Source: Aliidiomarina celeris (lineage in GTDB: Bacteria; Pseudomonadota; Gammaproteobacteria; Enterobacterales; Alteromonadaceae). From it: a stretch of DNA of 64,000 nt. Below the pieces are notes generated by a model, which was given only the letters and a program-made list of their open reading frames with translations, was not told the DNA's origin and searched no databases. The stretch lies in NCBI RefSeq assembly GCF_003316875.1, contig NZ_QMIL01000001.1, positions 248,001 to 312,000 of the forward strand, read 5' to 3'. Below are positions 17,527 to 26,189 of the stretch, piece after piece (within the stretch, counting starts at the first letter, position 1; each line of letters opens with the position of its first letter). The translations under genes were made by a program, and so were the position numbers.

Positions 17527-20184
17527 TTAATCGTTTAGGCTTTGCTCTATTTTTTCAAATAGATCAGGCGCTAAATTTGGTAAGTTGCGTAGTTTTTCCA
17601 ACTGTGCCTTTAACAAAGGCTGTCGTGAAGAGTCGAGTCGTTTCCAATTTAACAGTGACGATAGCAAACGAGAAGCGACCTGTGGGTTCAAAGTATTCAG
17701 TCTCTCGATGGCGGCAGCCATAAGCAGATAACCCGCGCCATCTTTGCGGTGCAACTGGGAGGGATTGTGGCTAAAACTGGCCAACAACGCATAAACTCGA
17801 TTAGGGTTACCCCATTCGAAAGCCTTGTGCTGTTGCAATGCCTGTACCCTTTCCACAGCATTTGCTAATGGAGCGCTGCCCTGCACCGCTAACCATTTAT
17901 CCATCACTAACGCGTTCCCCGCCCATTTTTCAGCAAACGCGTGCAACATTTCAGCGGCACTTGCATGCTCCTGGTGCACCGCTGCTTGGAGCGCTCCAAA
18001 TACTAAGGTCATGCTGTTGGTTGCATTAAACTGTTGCCAAAGCGCCGTGTTAATCTGCTCGCTTAGCGCGTGGTCGGTTAAACGCGCCAAAAACGGCAGT
18101 ACTGTGTTGCAAAGCATACGGCTCGATATAGCCTCAGCGGTAAATACAAATTTGCTACTAAAGTGCACTTGCCAGCATTGCCAAAACGGTTCTGCTAAGT
18201 GTTCAGCCAAAGCCTGCTGAAGTTCGTTAACGGCACGATGAATGTCGTCAAATGGAACCGTGGTGAACTCACTCGCTAACGCCTCTTCGGTTGGTACTTG
18301 GAACAAGAGTGCGGTGAGCGCCGCTGATTGTTGAGACTTTGCAAGTGCTTGTTCCAAAGTTTCAATGAATAACTCTGGGAGCGCCACCGGTTGCTGTTCT
18401 GAAATTGCACGCGTGATCAACTCAATATAAATGTCTTGTACGGCGTTCCAGCGCAAAAATGGGTCAACGGCATAACCGGTAAGCAAAATGCGCTCGGCGA
18501 GTGTTTGCGCAACCTTTACCTTCACTGGCGCAGAAAAATCGGCAAAAAAACCAATTACGGGTTTAGCGGGCAAGCCATTAAAAGAAAACGACTGCTCAGC
18601 TTCAGTAAGCTCAATGACACCAGATGCAGGTAATTCCGCAGGAGTAAACAACCGCGCACTGCCATTTTCGTCGGGAAGCAACATTTCTATTCGAATAGGA
18701 ATATGAAACGGCAGCTTAGTGCTTTGACCCGGTGTTGCAGGTGTTGATTGCTTACACATTAACCGGAGTGTTTGCGTTTGCTCACAATACGTGTGCTCAA
18801 TTTCAACGGTTGGCGTACCCGCCTGCGAGTACCAACGTCGGAATTGAGTGAAATCAGCGTCATTTGCTGCCTCCATGGCCACAACAAAGTCTTCGCAGGT
18901 GACCGCTTGGCCGTCATGGCGCTTTACATATTCGCGCATACCCGCCTGGAAGCCTTCTTCGCCCAGTAAAGTGTGCAGCATACGAATAACTTCCGCGCCC
19001 TTGTTGTATACCGTAACAGTGTAGAAATTATTCATTTCCACTACTTTGTCGGGGCGAATAGGATGCGCCATAGGGCCGGCGTCTTCTTCAAATTGGTGCG
19101 TACGCATAATACGCACATCTTGAATACGATTGACCGCGCGCATACCGCGGTCAGCACTAAATTCTTGATCGCGAAAAACGGTTAAGCCTTCCTTTAGACT
19201 CAATTGGAACCAGTCTCTACAGGTTATGCGATTACCCGTCCAATTATGGAAGTATTCGTGGCCAATGACCGACTCCACATTCAAAAAGTCTTGGTCTGTC
19301 GCTGTTTCTGGGTTCGCCAGCACATATTTGGCATTAAATACGTTTAACCCTTTATTCTCCATAGCTCCCATATTGAAAAAGTCGACCGCTACGATCATGT
19401 AAATATCGAGGTCGTACACCAAACCAAACCGTTCTTCGTCCCAACGCATGGCGTTTTTTAAGCTTTCCATTGCAAACTGAGCACGGTCGAGGTTGCCTTT
19501 GTCGACAAACAGCTCGAGCAACACACGCCGTTGATCACGGGTTACAAACGCGTCTTGCAAGCGATCAAAGTCGCCGGCTACCAAGGCAAATAAATAGCAA
19601 GGTTTTGGGTGTGGATCATGCCAAGTTACCCAATGTTTCGCAGAATCTGAGTTGCAAATGCCCTCTGCTACTTTATTTCCATTCGAGAGTAAATAAGGAA
19701 AAGCTGCTTGGTTGGCTTCTATCGTAGTTGTAAACACCGCCAATACATCGGGCCGATCGAGATAGTAGGTGATCCGCCGAAAGCCTTCCGCTTCACATTG
19801 CGTGCAGTAGGCCCCACCTGATAAATAAAGCCCTTCGAGCGCCGAGTTTTTACTCGGATTTACTTCCGTAACAATTTTAACTTCGGCATGGTCGTTTCCA
19901 TCGTCGCTGCAAAGATTCCGCAAAATAAGTTTGCCCTCTGCCCGCTCATAATCAGCGCCTTCCAATTGCAGTTGGCCGTTAACCTCCAGTGACACCAGCT
20001 TTAACTGCTCGCCATCAAGTTCTAGGTTTGTATTGGCAGCAAGGCGTTTTACCCGCATAACATTGGTTACTATGGTGTGCGTTGGGTCAAGCGCAACGTG
20101 CAAATCTACGGTCTCAATCTGAAAAGCAGGCGCGTTGTAATCTTTGCGAAAACGCGCCAACGGGCTGGCTTCTTTACTCATCAT
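17527..20184 (-). CDS. pepN: Aminopeptidase N (M1 family)
   Basis: Cytoplasmic zinc metallo-aminopeptidase of broad specificity. The 885 residues match the usual 870-880. The substrate-binding GAMEN motif is at 273-277 and the zinc site HEYFH at 309-313, with the third zinc ligand Glu in the following LKEGLTVFRDQEF segment. Four domains are expected: N-terminal beta, catalytic, a small beta domain, and the C-terminal helical DUF3458 region. The first two codons are both ATG (20184 and 20181), so the start is uncertain by one residue. The gene begins 1 base after the nhaC stop. Confidence 0.96.
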   Translation of the reverse strand: MMSKEASPLARFRKDYNAPAFQIETVDLHVALDPTHTIVTNVMRVKRLAANTNLELDGEQLKLVSLEVNGQLQLEGADYERAEGKLILRNLCSDDGNDHAEVKIVTEVNPSKNSALEGLYLSGGAYCTQCEAEGFRRITYYLDRPDVLAVFTTTIEANQAAFPYLLSNGNKVAEGICNSDSAKHWVTWHDPHPKPCYLFALVAGDFDRLQDAFVTRDQRRVLLELFVDKGNLDRAQFAMESLKNAMRWDEERFGLVYDLDIYMIVAVDFFNMGAMENKGLNVFNAKYVLANPETATDQDFLNVESVIGHEYFHNWTGNRITCRDWFQLSLKEGLTVFRDQEFSADRGMRAVNRIQDVRIMRTHQFEEDAGPMAHPIRPDKVVEMNNFYTVTVYNKGAEVIRMLHTLLGEEGFQAGMREYVKRHDGQAVTCEDFVVAMEAANDADFTQFRRWYSQAGTPTVEIEHTYCEQTQTLRLMCKQSTPATPGQSTKLPFHIPIRIEMLLPDENGSARLFTPAELPASGVIELTEAEQSFSFNGLPAKPVIGFFADFSAPVKVKVAQTLAERILLTGYAVDPFLRWNAVQDIYIELITRAISEQQPVALPELFIETLEQALAKSQQSAALTALLFQVPTEEALASEFTTVPFDDIHRAVNELQQALAEHLAEPFWQCWQVHFSSKFVFTAEAISSRMLCNTVLPFLARLTDHALSEQINTALWQQFNATNSMTLVFGALQAAVHQEHASAAEMLHAFAEKWAGNALVMDKWLAVQGSAPLANAVERVQALQQHKAFEWGNPNRVYALLASFSHNPSQLHRKDGAGYLLMAAAIERLNTLNPQVASRLLSSLLNWKRLDSSRQPLLKAQLEKLRNLPNLAPDLFEKIEQSLND

Positions 20185-20185
20185 A

Positions 20186-21640
20186 TTATGCGGTCTTTTG
20201 GTCGCTCAAACGGAGAATTTTAAAATTGGTGTAGCCATATATGATGGCTAAGGTGGGCACCAACAATAAGAAGAATGCAAAGGGTGCATATGCTAATGGG
20301 TACACGCCTAACACCGAGAACATGTACGCACCGCACGTATTCCAAGGAATGAGCGCAGAAGTTACTGTGCCGCTCGACTCCAGTGAGCGCGACAACACGC
20401 GCGGGTCTAAATCGTATTCCTGATAGGCTTTGCGGAACATACGGCCGGGCAACACAATAGCCATATACTGGTCAGCCGTGAGCACATTGGTACCGAAACC
20501 GGTGCAAATAGTGCTGAAAATCAAAGAACCGGTGCTTTTCACCATTTTCAAAATGCCTTGAATTAGCTTTTGTAATAAGCCCGTGGTTTCCATCACAGCA
20601 CCAAAGGTCATAGCAGAAATAATGAGCCATACAGTGTTGGTCATGCCCGCCATGCCGCCCCCACTTACCAAGCTAGTGAGGTCGTCACTCGACGCTTCCA
20701 CGCTAATACCTTCTGCAAGCGCTATCCACACCACTTCAAGTTGAGCCAAAATACCTGCGCTGCGCTCTGGCGTCATAATCGAAGCTATTATGTCTTGCTG
20801 AAAAATAAGCGCCCAAACACCACCTAAAATGGCCCCAATAAAAATGGTAGGGAGTGCAGGCTTTTTCATAACTGCGAGCACAAACAGAGCAACTAGCGGT
20901 AATAGCACCAATGGCGTGATATTAAAGAGCGCCTGCAGTTCAAACTGCATTTGCTCTAAACTTTGCAAATTCGCTGACGAGCCTGCACTAAGACCAAGCA
21001 AGGTAAACAATAATAATGATATGAGGAAAGCCGGAATAGCCGTCCATGTCATGTAACGAATGTGCGAGAACAAGTCGGTTCCGCTTACGGCTGGCGCTAG
21101 GTTAGTGGTGTCGGACAAGGGTGACATTTTGTCGCCAAAATAGGCACCAGACACAACTGCACCGGCGGTAATTTCAACACTTAGCTCCATGCCTGTAGCG
21201 ACACCAATAAGCGCAACACCAATGGTTGCCGCAGTGGTCCACGAACTTCCAATTGAAATAGCAACAATGGCACAAATAAGACAACTTGCGGCGTAGAACC
21301 AACTTGGGCTTAAGAGCTCTAGTCCGTAATAAATCATGGTGGGTACAATACCGGCGAGTAGCCATGTACCAATAAGGGAACCCACCATAAGAATAATAAG
21401 AATGGCACCGAGGGCGACTGAAATTCCGTTTGTAATTCCCTCTTCAATGGTTTTCCAACTGTAGCCATTCTGAAAACCCACTGCCGTTGCTATTGCCGCA
21501 GCAATTAACAGCGCAATTTGATTTGGCCCATACGAGGAGTCTTCACCAAATAAATAAACAGAACTCGCTAGCATAATCACGAGCAAAGTGAGTGGCAATA
21601 AAGCTTGAAGATAGGAGGGTTGTTTCGTTTGTTCAGTCAT
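20186..21640 (-). CDS. nhaC: Na+/H+ antiporter, NhaC family
   Basis: Integral membrane sodium/proton antiporter of 484 residues with about eleven hydrophobic segments. The conserved NhaC stretch SIGSSWTTAATIGVALIGVATG is near residue 130, followed by AGAVVSGAYFGDKMSPLSDTTNLAP, the acidic signature region used in ion binding. A sodium antiporter fits a marine host. The gene directly precedes pepN with almost no spacing. Substrate choice between sodium alone and coupled malate/lactate exchange (MleN-like) cannot be read. Confidence 0.9.
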   Translation of the reverse strand: MTEQTKQPSYLQALLPLTLLVIMLASSVYLFGEDSSYGPNQIALLIAAAIATAVGFQNGYSWKTIEEGITNGISVALGAILIILMVGSLIGTWLLAGIVPTMIYYGLELLSPSWFYAASCLICAIVAISIGSSWTTAATIGVALIGVATGMELSVEITAGAVVSGAYFGDKMSPLSDTTNLAPAVSGTDLFSHIRYMTWTAIPAFLISLLLFTLLGLSAGSSANLQSLEQMQFELQALFNITPLVLLPLVALFVLAVMKKPALPTIFIGAILGGVWALIFQQDIIASIMTPERSAGILAQLEVVWIALAEGISVEASSDDLTSLVSGGGMAGMTNTVWLIISAMTFGAVMETTGLLQKLIQGILKMVKSTGSLIFSTICTGFGTNVLTADQYMAIVLPGRMFRKAYQEYDLDPRVLSRSLESSGTVTSALIPWNTCGAYMFSVLGVYPLAYAPFAFFLLLVPTLAIIYGYTNFKILRLSDQKTA

Positions 21641-21716
21641 AGTATTCCGCTCTATTCGGTTACAGCGTTGTTATTAATATAAATGGGGCTATTGGAAACT
21701 GAATTTAGCACAGAAT

Positions 21717-21744
21717 AAAACAGGTAGCTCTCGCTACCTGTTTT
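21717..21744. terminator. Intrinsic terminator after prc
   Basis: Perfect 8-bp stem CAGGTAGC / GCTACCTG (21721-21728, 21733-21740) with a 4-base loop. T-runs flank both sides, so it terminates prc on the minus strand and could act in both directions. Confidence 0.85.
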
Positions 21745-21751
21745 CTGTTGC

Positions 21752-23776
21752 TTAGCTCGCTTGTTTCAGCAGTTCTATGTAGTCGAGCGTAATATAAAGT
21801 GTTTCCGTTAGATAAGGGTCTGCTTCTTGATAAGCCTCGGGTACGTCGTCCCAAGACTCAACGGGTTCTAAACCTTCGCGCTGCAATCGCTCATTGGCGC
21901 GGCGTAACCGACGCACTTTATTTTCGTTACTTTCAGCTTCTCGTTCGTCACGAACCAAACTTACATAGTCACGCGCCTCAAGCTCTTTATAGCGCTCAAT
22001 GTCTTCGAACACATAGGCAAACTCAGGATCAGTCGAAATACGCGCTTGGTGTTTGGCAGCTAAGTTTTCCAACCACTGATTCGAAATCGTTCCTAATGCC
22101 TTGTAGCTGACAGGATTAATTTGATCCCAAGGTAACGCGTTTTCAGCCTTACTCTCACCAAAATCGTTCGGGTCGATTGGCGTTGGGTAACTTAAATCTG
22201 GAACTACACCTTTATGCTGGGTACTGCCGCCATTAATGCGATAAAACTTTGCAATGGTGTATTGAATACTGCCCATAGGTGACGAATAAAAGTCGAAACG
22301 CCGTTGCAAACCACGATGCTGTTGCACTGTGCCTTTACCAAAAGTTTGCTCACCTACAATCAGGGCACGACCATAATCTTGCATTGCTGCAGCAAATATT
22401 TCCGACGCAGAGGCACTAAAACGATCTACCATCACTACCAATGGCCCGCTGTACACGGTATTCGGATCTGGATCTTCACTTACATCTACCCGACCGCTAC
22501 TGTCACGAACCTGAACTACAGGGCCGCCTGGAATGAAAAGGCCGCTTAAATAAATGGCTTCATTTAACGCACCACCGCCATTTCCCCGTAGGTCGATAAT
22601 CAAGCCGTCGAGGTTTTGGCTTTTCACTTCATCAAGTAATTTTCGTACGTCGCCCGAAAGGTTGTTGTAAAAGCCCGGAATTTCGATTACGCCTACGGTT
22701 TGCTCCGACTCCATGGTTTTAACTTCAAGTTTGGCTTCGCGGTCTTCTAAACGAATTTGTTCACGAACCAACTCGATAACTTTCGGGCTGCCGCCGCTGC
22801 CTTGGCTCTCAGGTAGAACCTGTAAGCGAACAACACTGCCTTTTGGCCCAGTGATGAGATCAACCACATCGTCGAGCCGCCAGCCGATTACATCCACAAA
22901 GTCTTGGTCGCCTTGTGCCACTGCAATAATGCGATCGTTCGGTGTGAGGTTGCCCGACTTATCCGCCGGCCCGCCTGGAACCAAACTGCGAATCACGGTG
23001 TAATCGTATTCTGCTTGCAGCACCGCACCAATGCCTTCGAGCGAAAGATTCATGTTTTGCTGAAAACGCTCGGCGTTACGTGGTGATAAATAGCTCGTAT
23101 GCGCGTCTACACTGCGACCAAACGCCGACATGACTGTTTGAAACACATCTTCATTATTGGTTTGGGTTAAACGCTGCAAAGCCGTTTGATAACGACGCTC
23201 TAAGTTTTCTTTTATTTCGTCGTTACTACGCCCAGCCAATGCTAAATTCAACGCATCGTTGCGAACGCGTTGCTCCCAAATGGCATTGAGCTCAGCTGTG
23301 TCTTTTGCCCACGGTTGCTCAGAACGGTCGTAGTAAAAACGTTCACCCTCGTTATCGAAGGCAAATTCGCTGTCGAGCAATTGCAAGGCATGTTGGTAAC
23401 GTTGAAAACGACGTTCTAAATGCAATTCATAAATGTCGTAGGCAACGTCAAGTTTGCCTTCGCTAATGGCTAAGTGAAAGGTATCACGATGCTGGTTAAA
23501 GGCATCGATGTCTTGCTGCAACATAAACATACGATTGTAGTCAAGTTGCTCGAAATAGCGGTCAAAAATTTGCTGACCCATTGCAGTATTGAGCTCGGCT
23601 CGCCCGTAGTGATAACGCGAAAAGTACGCTGCTATACGCTTGCTTGCCGTAACCTGTTGAGGCTCCGCACTGAGTTCCGGTAATTCATTGATAGCGTGTA
23701 AAGGCTCTACCGCATAGCTGGTAGACACCGCAAAAAACGCTGCAACAATTCCTACTTTTAACCGCTGTTTAAACAT
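21752..23776 (-). CDS. prc: Tail-specific (C-terminal processing) protease Prc/Tsp
   Basis: Periplasmic serine protease that cleaves proteins from their C-termini, with roles in FtsI maturation and turnover of SsrA-tagged and peptidoglycan-related proteins. The 674 residues begin with a signal peptide (about 1-28, ending near SYAVEPLHA). A helical N-terminal domain follows, then a PDZ domain (GIGAVLQAEYDYTVIRSLVPGGPADKSG begins near 245). The S41 peptidase core carries Ser456 in SASASE and Lys481 in FGKGTVQ, the expected 25 residues apart. A DUF3340 C-terminal region ends the protein. It starts 11 bases after proQ. Confidence 0.96.
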   Translation of the reverse strand: MFKQRLKVGIVAAFFAVSTSYAVEPLHAINELPELSAEPQQVTASKRIAAYFSRYHYGRAELNTAMGQQIFDRYFEQLDYNRMFMLQQDIDAFNQHRDTFHLAISEGKLDVAYDIYELHLERRFQRYQHALQLLDSEFAFDNEGERFYYDRSEQPWAKDTAELNAIWEQRVRNDALNLALAGRSNDEIKENLERRYQTALQRLTQTNNEDVFQTVMSAFGRSVDAHTSYLSPRNAERFQQNMNLSLEGIGAVLQAEYDYTVIRSLVPGGPADKSGNLTPNDRIIAVAQGDQDFVDVIGWRLDDVVDLITGPKGSVVRLQVLPESQGSGGSPKVIELVREQIRLEDREAKLEVKTMESEQTVGVIEIPGFYNNLSGDVRKLLDEVKSQNLDGLIIDLRGNGGGALNEAIYLSGLFIPGGPVVQVRDSSGRVDVSEDPDPNTVYSGPLVVMVDRFSASASEIFAAAMQDYGRALIVGEQTFGKGTVQQHRGLQRRFDFYSSPMGSIQYTIAKFYRINGGSTQHKGVVPDLSYPTPIDPNDFGESKAENALPWDQINPVSYKALGTISNQWLENLAAKHQARISTDPEFAYVFEDIERYKELEARDYVSLVRDEREAESNENKVRRLRRANERLQREGLEPVESWDDVPEAYQEADPYLTETLYITLDYIELLKQAS

Positions 23777-23787
23777 TCAAACTCCAA

Positions 23788-24450
23788 TCACACTGCATGA
23801 AGCTCAGAAATAGCAACTTTCAGCGTCATACCACTGTCGAGTTGCACTTGAGCCTCTGTTTTATCGATTGTCGCAACCGTTGCGAGCACTGGGTTCTTAC
23901 CCAATTTTACTGCAACTTTTTGGCCGACACGCAACGCTGCGGGTTCAATCGCCTCTTTCATTGTGACCACAGCTTCTTCCTTAGGTTTCACCGCTGGCTT
24001 TGCTTTTGGTTTTGCTCGTGCAGCTACCTTTGCGCTCGCTCGCGGTGGACCCTTTTTCTGTGGTGCTTTAGCCTTGGCGGCTTCCGCCCGTGCTTGCTTT
24101 ACTTTCGCTTGCGAGGCCTGCAAGGTTTCCTGCGCATGGCTCGCATGCTCTTCCTCTACGATACCCGCCTCGGCGCCATCTAGATCAACACGCACCGCGC
24201 CTACCGTTACTACACGTAGGTAACGCCATGAATTCGTGTATTGACGCAACGCTGTCCGTAACTTGGTTTTACTCACCTGTTCGTCGTTCTCTAACCGCTT
24301 CGCTAGGTCATCGAAAATTCCAATCTTCAGTGGCTTTACGTCACCTTTCACACTAAAACATGCTGGAAAGGTTTCGGCTAAATATTCAATCACAGCTTTA
24401 CTGTTACTGAACGACTTGGGTACATTTTCTTCGGTTGTGTTATTCGTCAC
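23788..24450 (-). CDS. proQ: RNA chaperone ProQ
   Basis: Global small-RNA chaperone of the FinO/ProQ family that binds structured RNAs and mRNA 3' ends. In 220 residues it shows an N-terminal FinO domain (about 10-125, TKLRTALRQYTNSWRYLRV), a long Lys/Ala/Pro-rich linker (about 130-165), and a C-terminal Tudor-like beta domain (GQKVAVKLGKNPVLATV). The start is a GTG, chosen because AGGAG lies 7 bases before it and no ATG occurs before the FinO domain. It overlaps the upstream acidic ORF by 11 bases. The proQ-prc order is conserved in gammaproteobacteria. Confidence 0.95.
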   Translation of the reverse strand: MTNNTTEENVPKSFSNSKAVIEYLAETFPACFSVKGDVKPLKIGIFDDLAKRLENDEQVSKTKLRTALRQYTNSWRYLRVVTVGAVRVDLDGAEAGIVEEEHASHAQETLQASQAKVKQARAEAAKAKAPQKKGPPRASAKVAARAKPKAKPAVKPKEEAVVTMKEAIEPAALRVGQKVAVKLGKNPVLATVATIDKTEAQVQLDSGMTLKVAISELHAV

Positions 24451-24730
24451 CGTCTTGCTCCTGCTCTATGCGACGTATGAGTTGGCGAACGTAATCGTCC
24501 AATTCTTCGGGTTCTGCTTCAATAAGCGCGGGTTCACGTAACCATGCACTCGACAATTCTTCAATAAAGGCCTCTGCATTGGCAAAGGTCCAGTATTCAT
24601 TTTCTTGAAATGCTTCCGCCGCCGCATACAACATACTATTGAATTGATCAGCCGCGTATTCTGCTTCATCTTCAAAAGTGTCCATGTCGGCGACAACCAC
24701 TAAGTGGGGCCGCACATCAAACTCATTCAC
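24440..24730 (-). CDS. Small acidic protein of unknown function
   Basis: I do not recognise this 96-residue product. It starts with a GTG that overlaps the msrC stop by 8 bases and ends 11 bases inside proQ, so it sits exactly between two coupled genes and is very likely real. The composition is strongly acidic, with many Glu and Asp, few Lys and several aromatic residues (FQENEYWTFANAEAF). The C-terminal third is charged and probably helical. There is no signal peptide, membrane helix or cysteine. A role with msrC or proQ can only be guessed from position. Confidence 0.75.
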   Translation of the reverse strand: MNEFDVRPHLVVVADMDTFEDEAEYAADQFNSMLYAAAEAFQENEYWTFANAEAFIEELSSAWLREPALIEAEPEELDDYVRQLIRRIEQEQDGDE

Positions 24731-25223
24731 TCACATCACCCCACTGCAGGCTTTCCAGCATGGGCAACAAGGCTTCAATGCCTTTTTGGTCTTCTGCGCT
24801 AAATCGGTTGGTTTGCGGACTGTCAATGTCGAGTACAGCTACCACTTTACCTTGATACTGAATCGGCACTACCAATTCCGAAGCACTTGCGGCGTCACAA
24901 GCAATATGACCCGGAAATGCATGTACGTCGGCGATACGTTGCGTTTCACCCGTTGCTACAGCAGTACCACAAACGCCTTTCCCAACCGCAATGCGAACGC
25001 AAGCGACTTTGCCCTGAAACGGCCCAAGTACAAGCTCGCCTTGTTTCATTATATAAAAGCCTAACCAGTTTAGGTCTGGCAATTGGTCGTAGAGAACCGC
25101 GCTAAAGTTCGCTAGATTCGCAATTAAGTCGGGCTCGTCACCTACAAGTGCAGAAAGCTGCGACGCTAAAGATTGATAAAACGCTGGGGTTCCTGCGCTG
25201 TCAGATTGAGTAACTGCAAACAC
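24723..25223 (-). CDS. msrC: Free methionine-(R)-sulfoxide reductase MsrC (GAF domain)
   Basis: Cytoplasmic enzyme that reduces free methionine-R-sulfoxide. The 166-residue GAF domain keeps the three functional cysteines in KVACVRI, GKGVCGTAV and GHIACDAAS, and the substrate-pocket segments LNWLGFY and AVLDIDSPQTNRF. These match the E. coli protein closely. The start is GTG: the family alignment (TPAFYQSLASQLSALV) needs nearly the whole frame. The gene follows the yeaC-like gene by 5 bases and overlaps the next small gene by 8. Confidence 0.94.
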   Translation of the reverse strand: MFAVTQSDSAGTPAFYQSLASQLSALVGDEPDLIANLANFSAVLYDQLPDLNWLGFYIMKQGELVLGPFQGKVACVRIAVGKGVCGTAVATGETQRIADVHAFPGHIACDAASASELVVPIQYQGKVVAVLDIDSPQTNRFSAEDQKGIEALLPMLESLQWGDVSE

Positions 25224-25228
25224 GTTAA

Positions 25229-25549
25229 TTATTTATCCTGTTCTGGGGTCTTGGTATCGTTGTTAAGGTTAAAACGCGCAATGGATTCACCACGTTGTTG
25301 TGCCTTCAGTTTTAGTTCTTCGCGCATATCGCGCTTACTCTTCAGCACCAGCTCCCCAAGCTTATTAATGGAAAAATGCTCGTTTTGGTCTAAGTACTTC
25401 GCTTGATAAACCATCACCAATTCCATGGCATTTTCACGTTGGCCCTCAGTAAGCTTTTGCCCATCGGGCCAGCGCCCGGTTTCCACTGCAGTCAGCATAC
25501 GTTCGTAAATTTCCGGCGTCATAGCCCTTAAAGCGTCGTTATAATGCAT
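25229..25549 (-). CDS. YeaC-like protein (DUF1315)
   Basis: Protein of 106 residues of the DUF1315 family. The N-terminal half is well conserved: MTPEIYERMLTAVETGRWPDG, then LTEGQRENAMELVMVYQAKY and GELVLKSKRDMREE. No enzyme motif, signal peptide or membrane segment is visible. E. coli YeaC is of similar length and has no assigned function. The gene is preceded 3 bases upstream by the zinc-ribbon gene and followed by msrC, so the group is probably one operon. Confidence 0.85.
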   Translation of the reverse strand: MHYNDALRAMTPEIYERMLTAVETGRWPDGQKLTEGQRENAMELVMVYQAKYLDQNEHFSINKLGELVLKSKRDMREELKLKAQQRGESIARFNLNNDTKTPEQDK

Positions 25550-25552
25550 TGT

Positions 25553-25888
25553 TTATTTACGGCCCTGTTTGAGTAAGTACATACGGCCACGGGTAATCAC
25601 ATAGGTCATAAAGCCAACTCCGGTTACCATTAATGCGGCAATGGGCATGTAACCTTGCCAGCCTTCTTCAGGCCAATCATAAAAGCTTGCAGCAATACCC
25701 GCAATGAACAGCAAAATGGCAAGCATTTGTTGGCCAACTAGCGCATTGAGTTTTTCGCTCTTTTTCATTTGCATTTTTCGTTGCAAACTTTCAGCGTCAT
25801 GTGCGCCCAACATAAACCCACAATGCTGGCAACTGGCTGCTTTATCCGACACTTTTTTACCACAGTCTGGGCAACTAATAATCGCCAT
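25553..25888 (-). CDS. Zinc-ribbon membrane protein
   Basis: Protein of 111 residues from the ATG at 25888, which has AAGG 7 bases before it. The longer frame upstream (to 25924) lacks such a site. The N-terminus is a zinc ribbon, C-P-D-C then C-Q-H-C (about residues 6-24). A basic linker (KMQMKKSEKLN) and two hydrophobic segments follow (about 49-64 and 76-96), then a basic tail. This is a generic membrane-anchored zinc ribbon of unknown role. It heads the run toward yeaC, msrC and proQ. Confidence 0.75.
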   Translation of the reverse strand: MAIISCPDCGKKVSDKAASCQHCGFMLGAHDAESLQRKMQMKKSEKLNALVGQQMLAILLFIAGIAASFYDWPEEGWQGYMPIAALMVTGVGFMTYVITRGRMYLLKQGRK

Positions 25889-26189
25889 AGATGAACCTTT
25901 ACTTAAAACCTTTTTTTGAAACACTATCCGCAGGACACTTTTCTTAAAACACTTTCCTTAAAACATTAGCACGGCTTGATTAAGCGTCTAGGCTGAATCA
26001 TATCAGTCTGAGCGCCCGCGATCGACTGTAAGCCACCTGAAAAGCCGCAAATATGCGATCAATTTCTTTTCTTACCTACAGAATGTCAGAATCGTGGCGG
26101 TTTTTGCCAACTTGTGGCACAGTTATTGGGTTTAAAGAAATGGTAAACATGGTTAAAAACAACAACACAAAACAACCTAGGGGAAGATC
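25889..26189. other. Divergent intergenic region with short tandem repeats
   Basis: About 300 bases between the zinc-ribbon gene and the AGCS symporter gene. It contains two adjacent 14-base repeats (25937-25950 and 25951-25964, differing at one base) and a third, more diverged copy at 25896-25909. A TGGCAC-N5-TTGG element at 26115-26129 faintly resembles a sigma-54 site but lacks the -12 GC. A good ribosome site (AGGGGAAG) precedes the symporter ATG. No convincing small ORF or riboswitch. Confidence 0.5.

Noticed and set aside
26115-26130. Sigma-54-like element TGGCAC-N5-TTGG before the AGCS symporter gene
   Set aside because: The essential GC at -12 is replaced and no enhancer-type site is evident, so chance resemblance is more likely.
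25889-26189. Possible glycine riboswitch before the amino acid symporter
   Set aside because: I looked for the conserved glycine aptamer core and could not build it.
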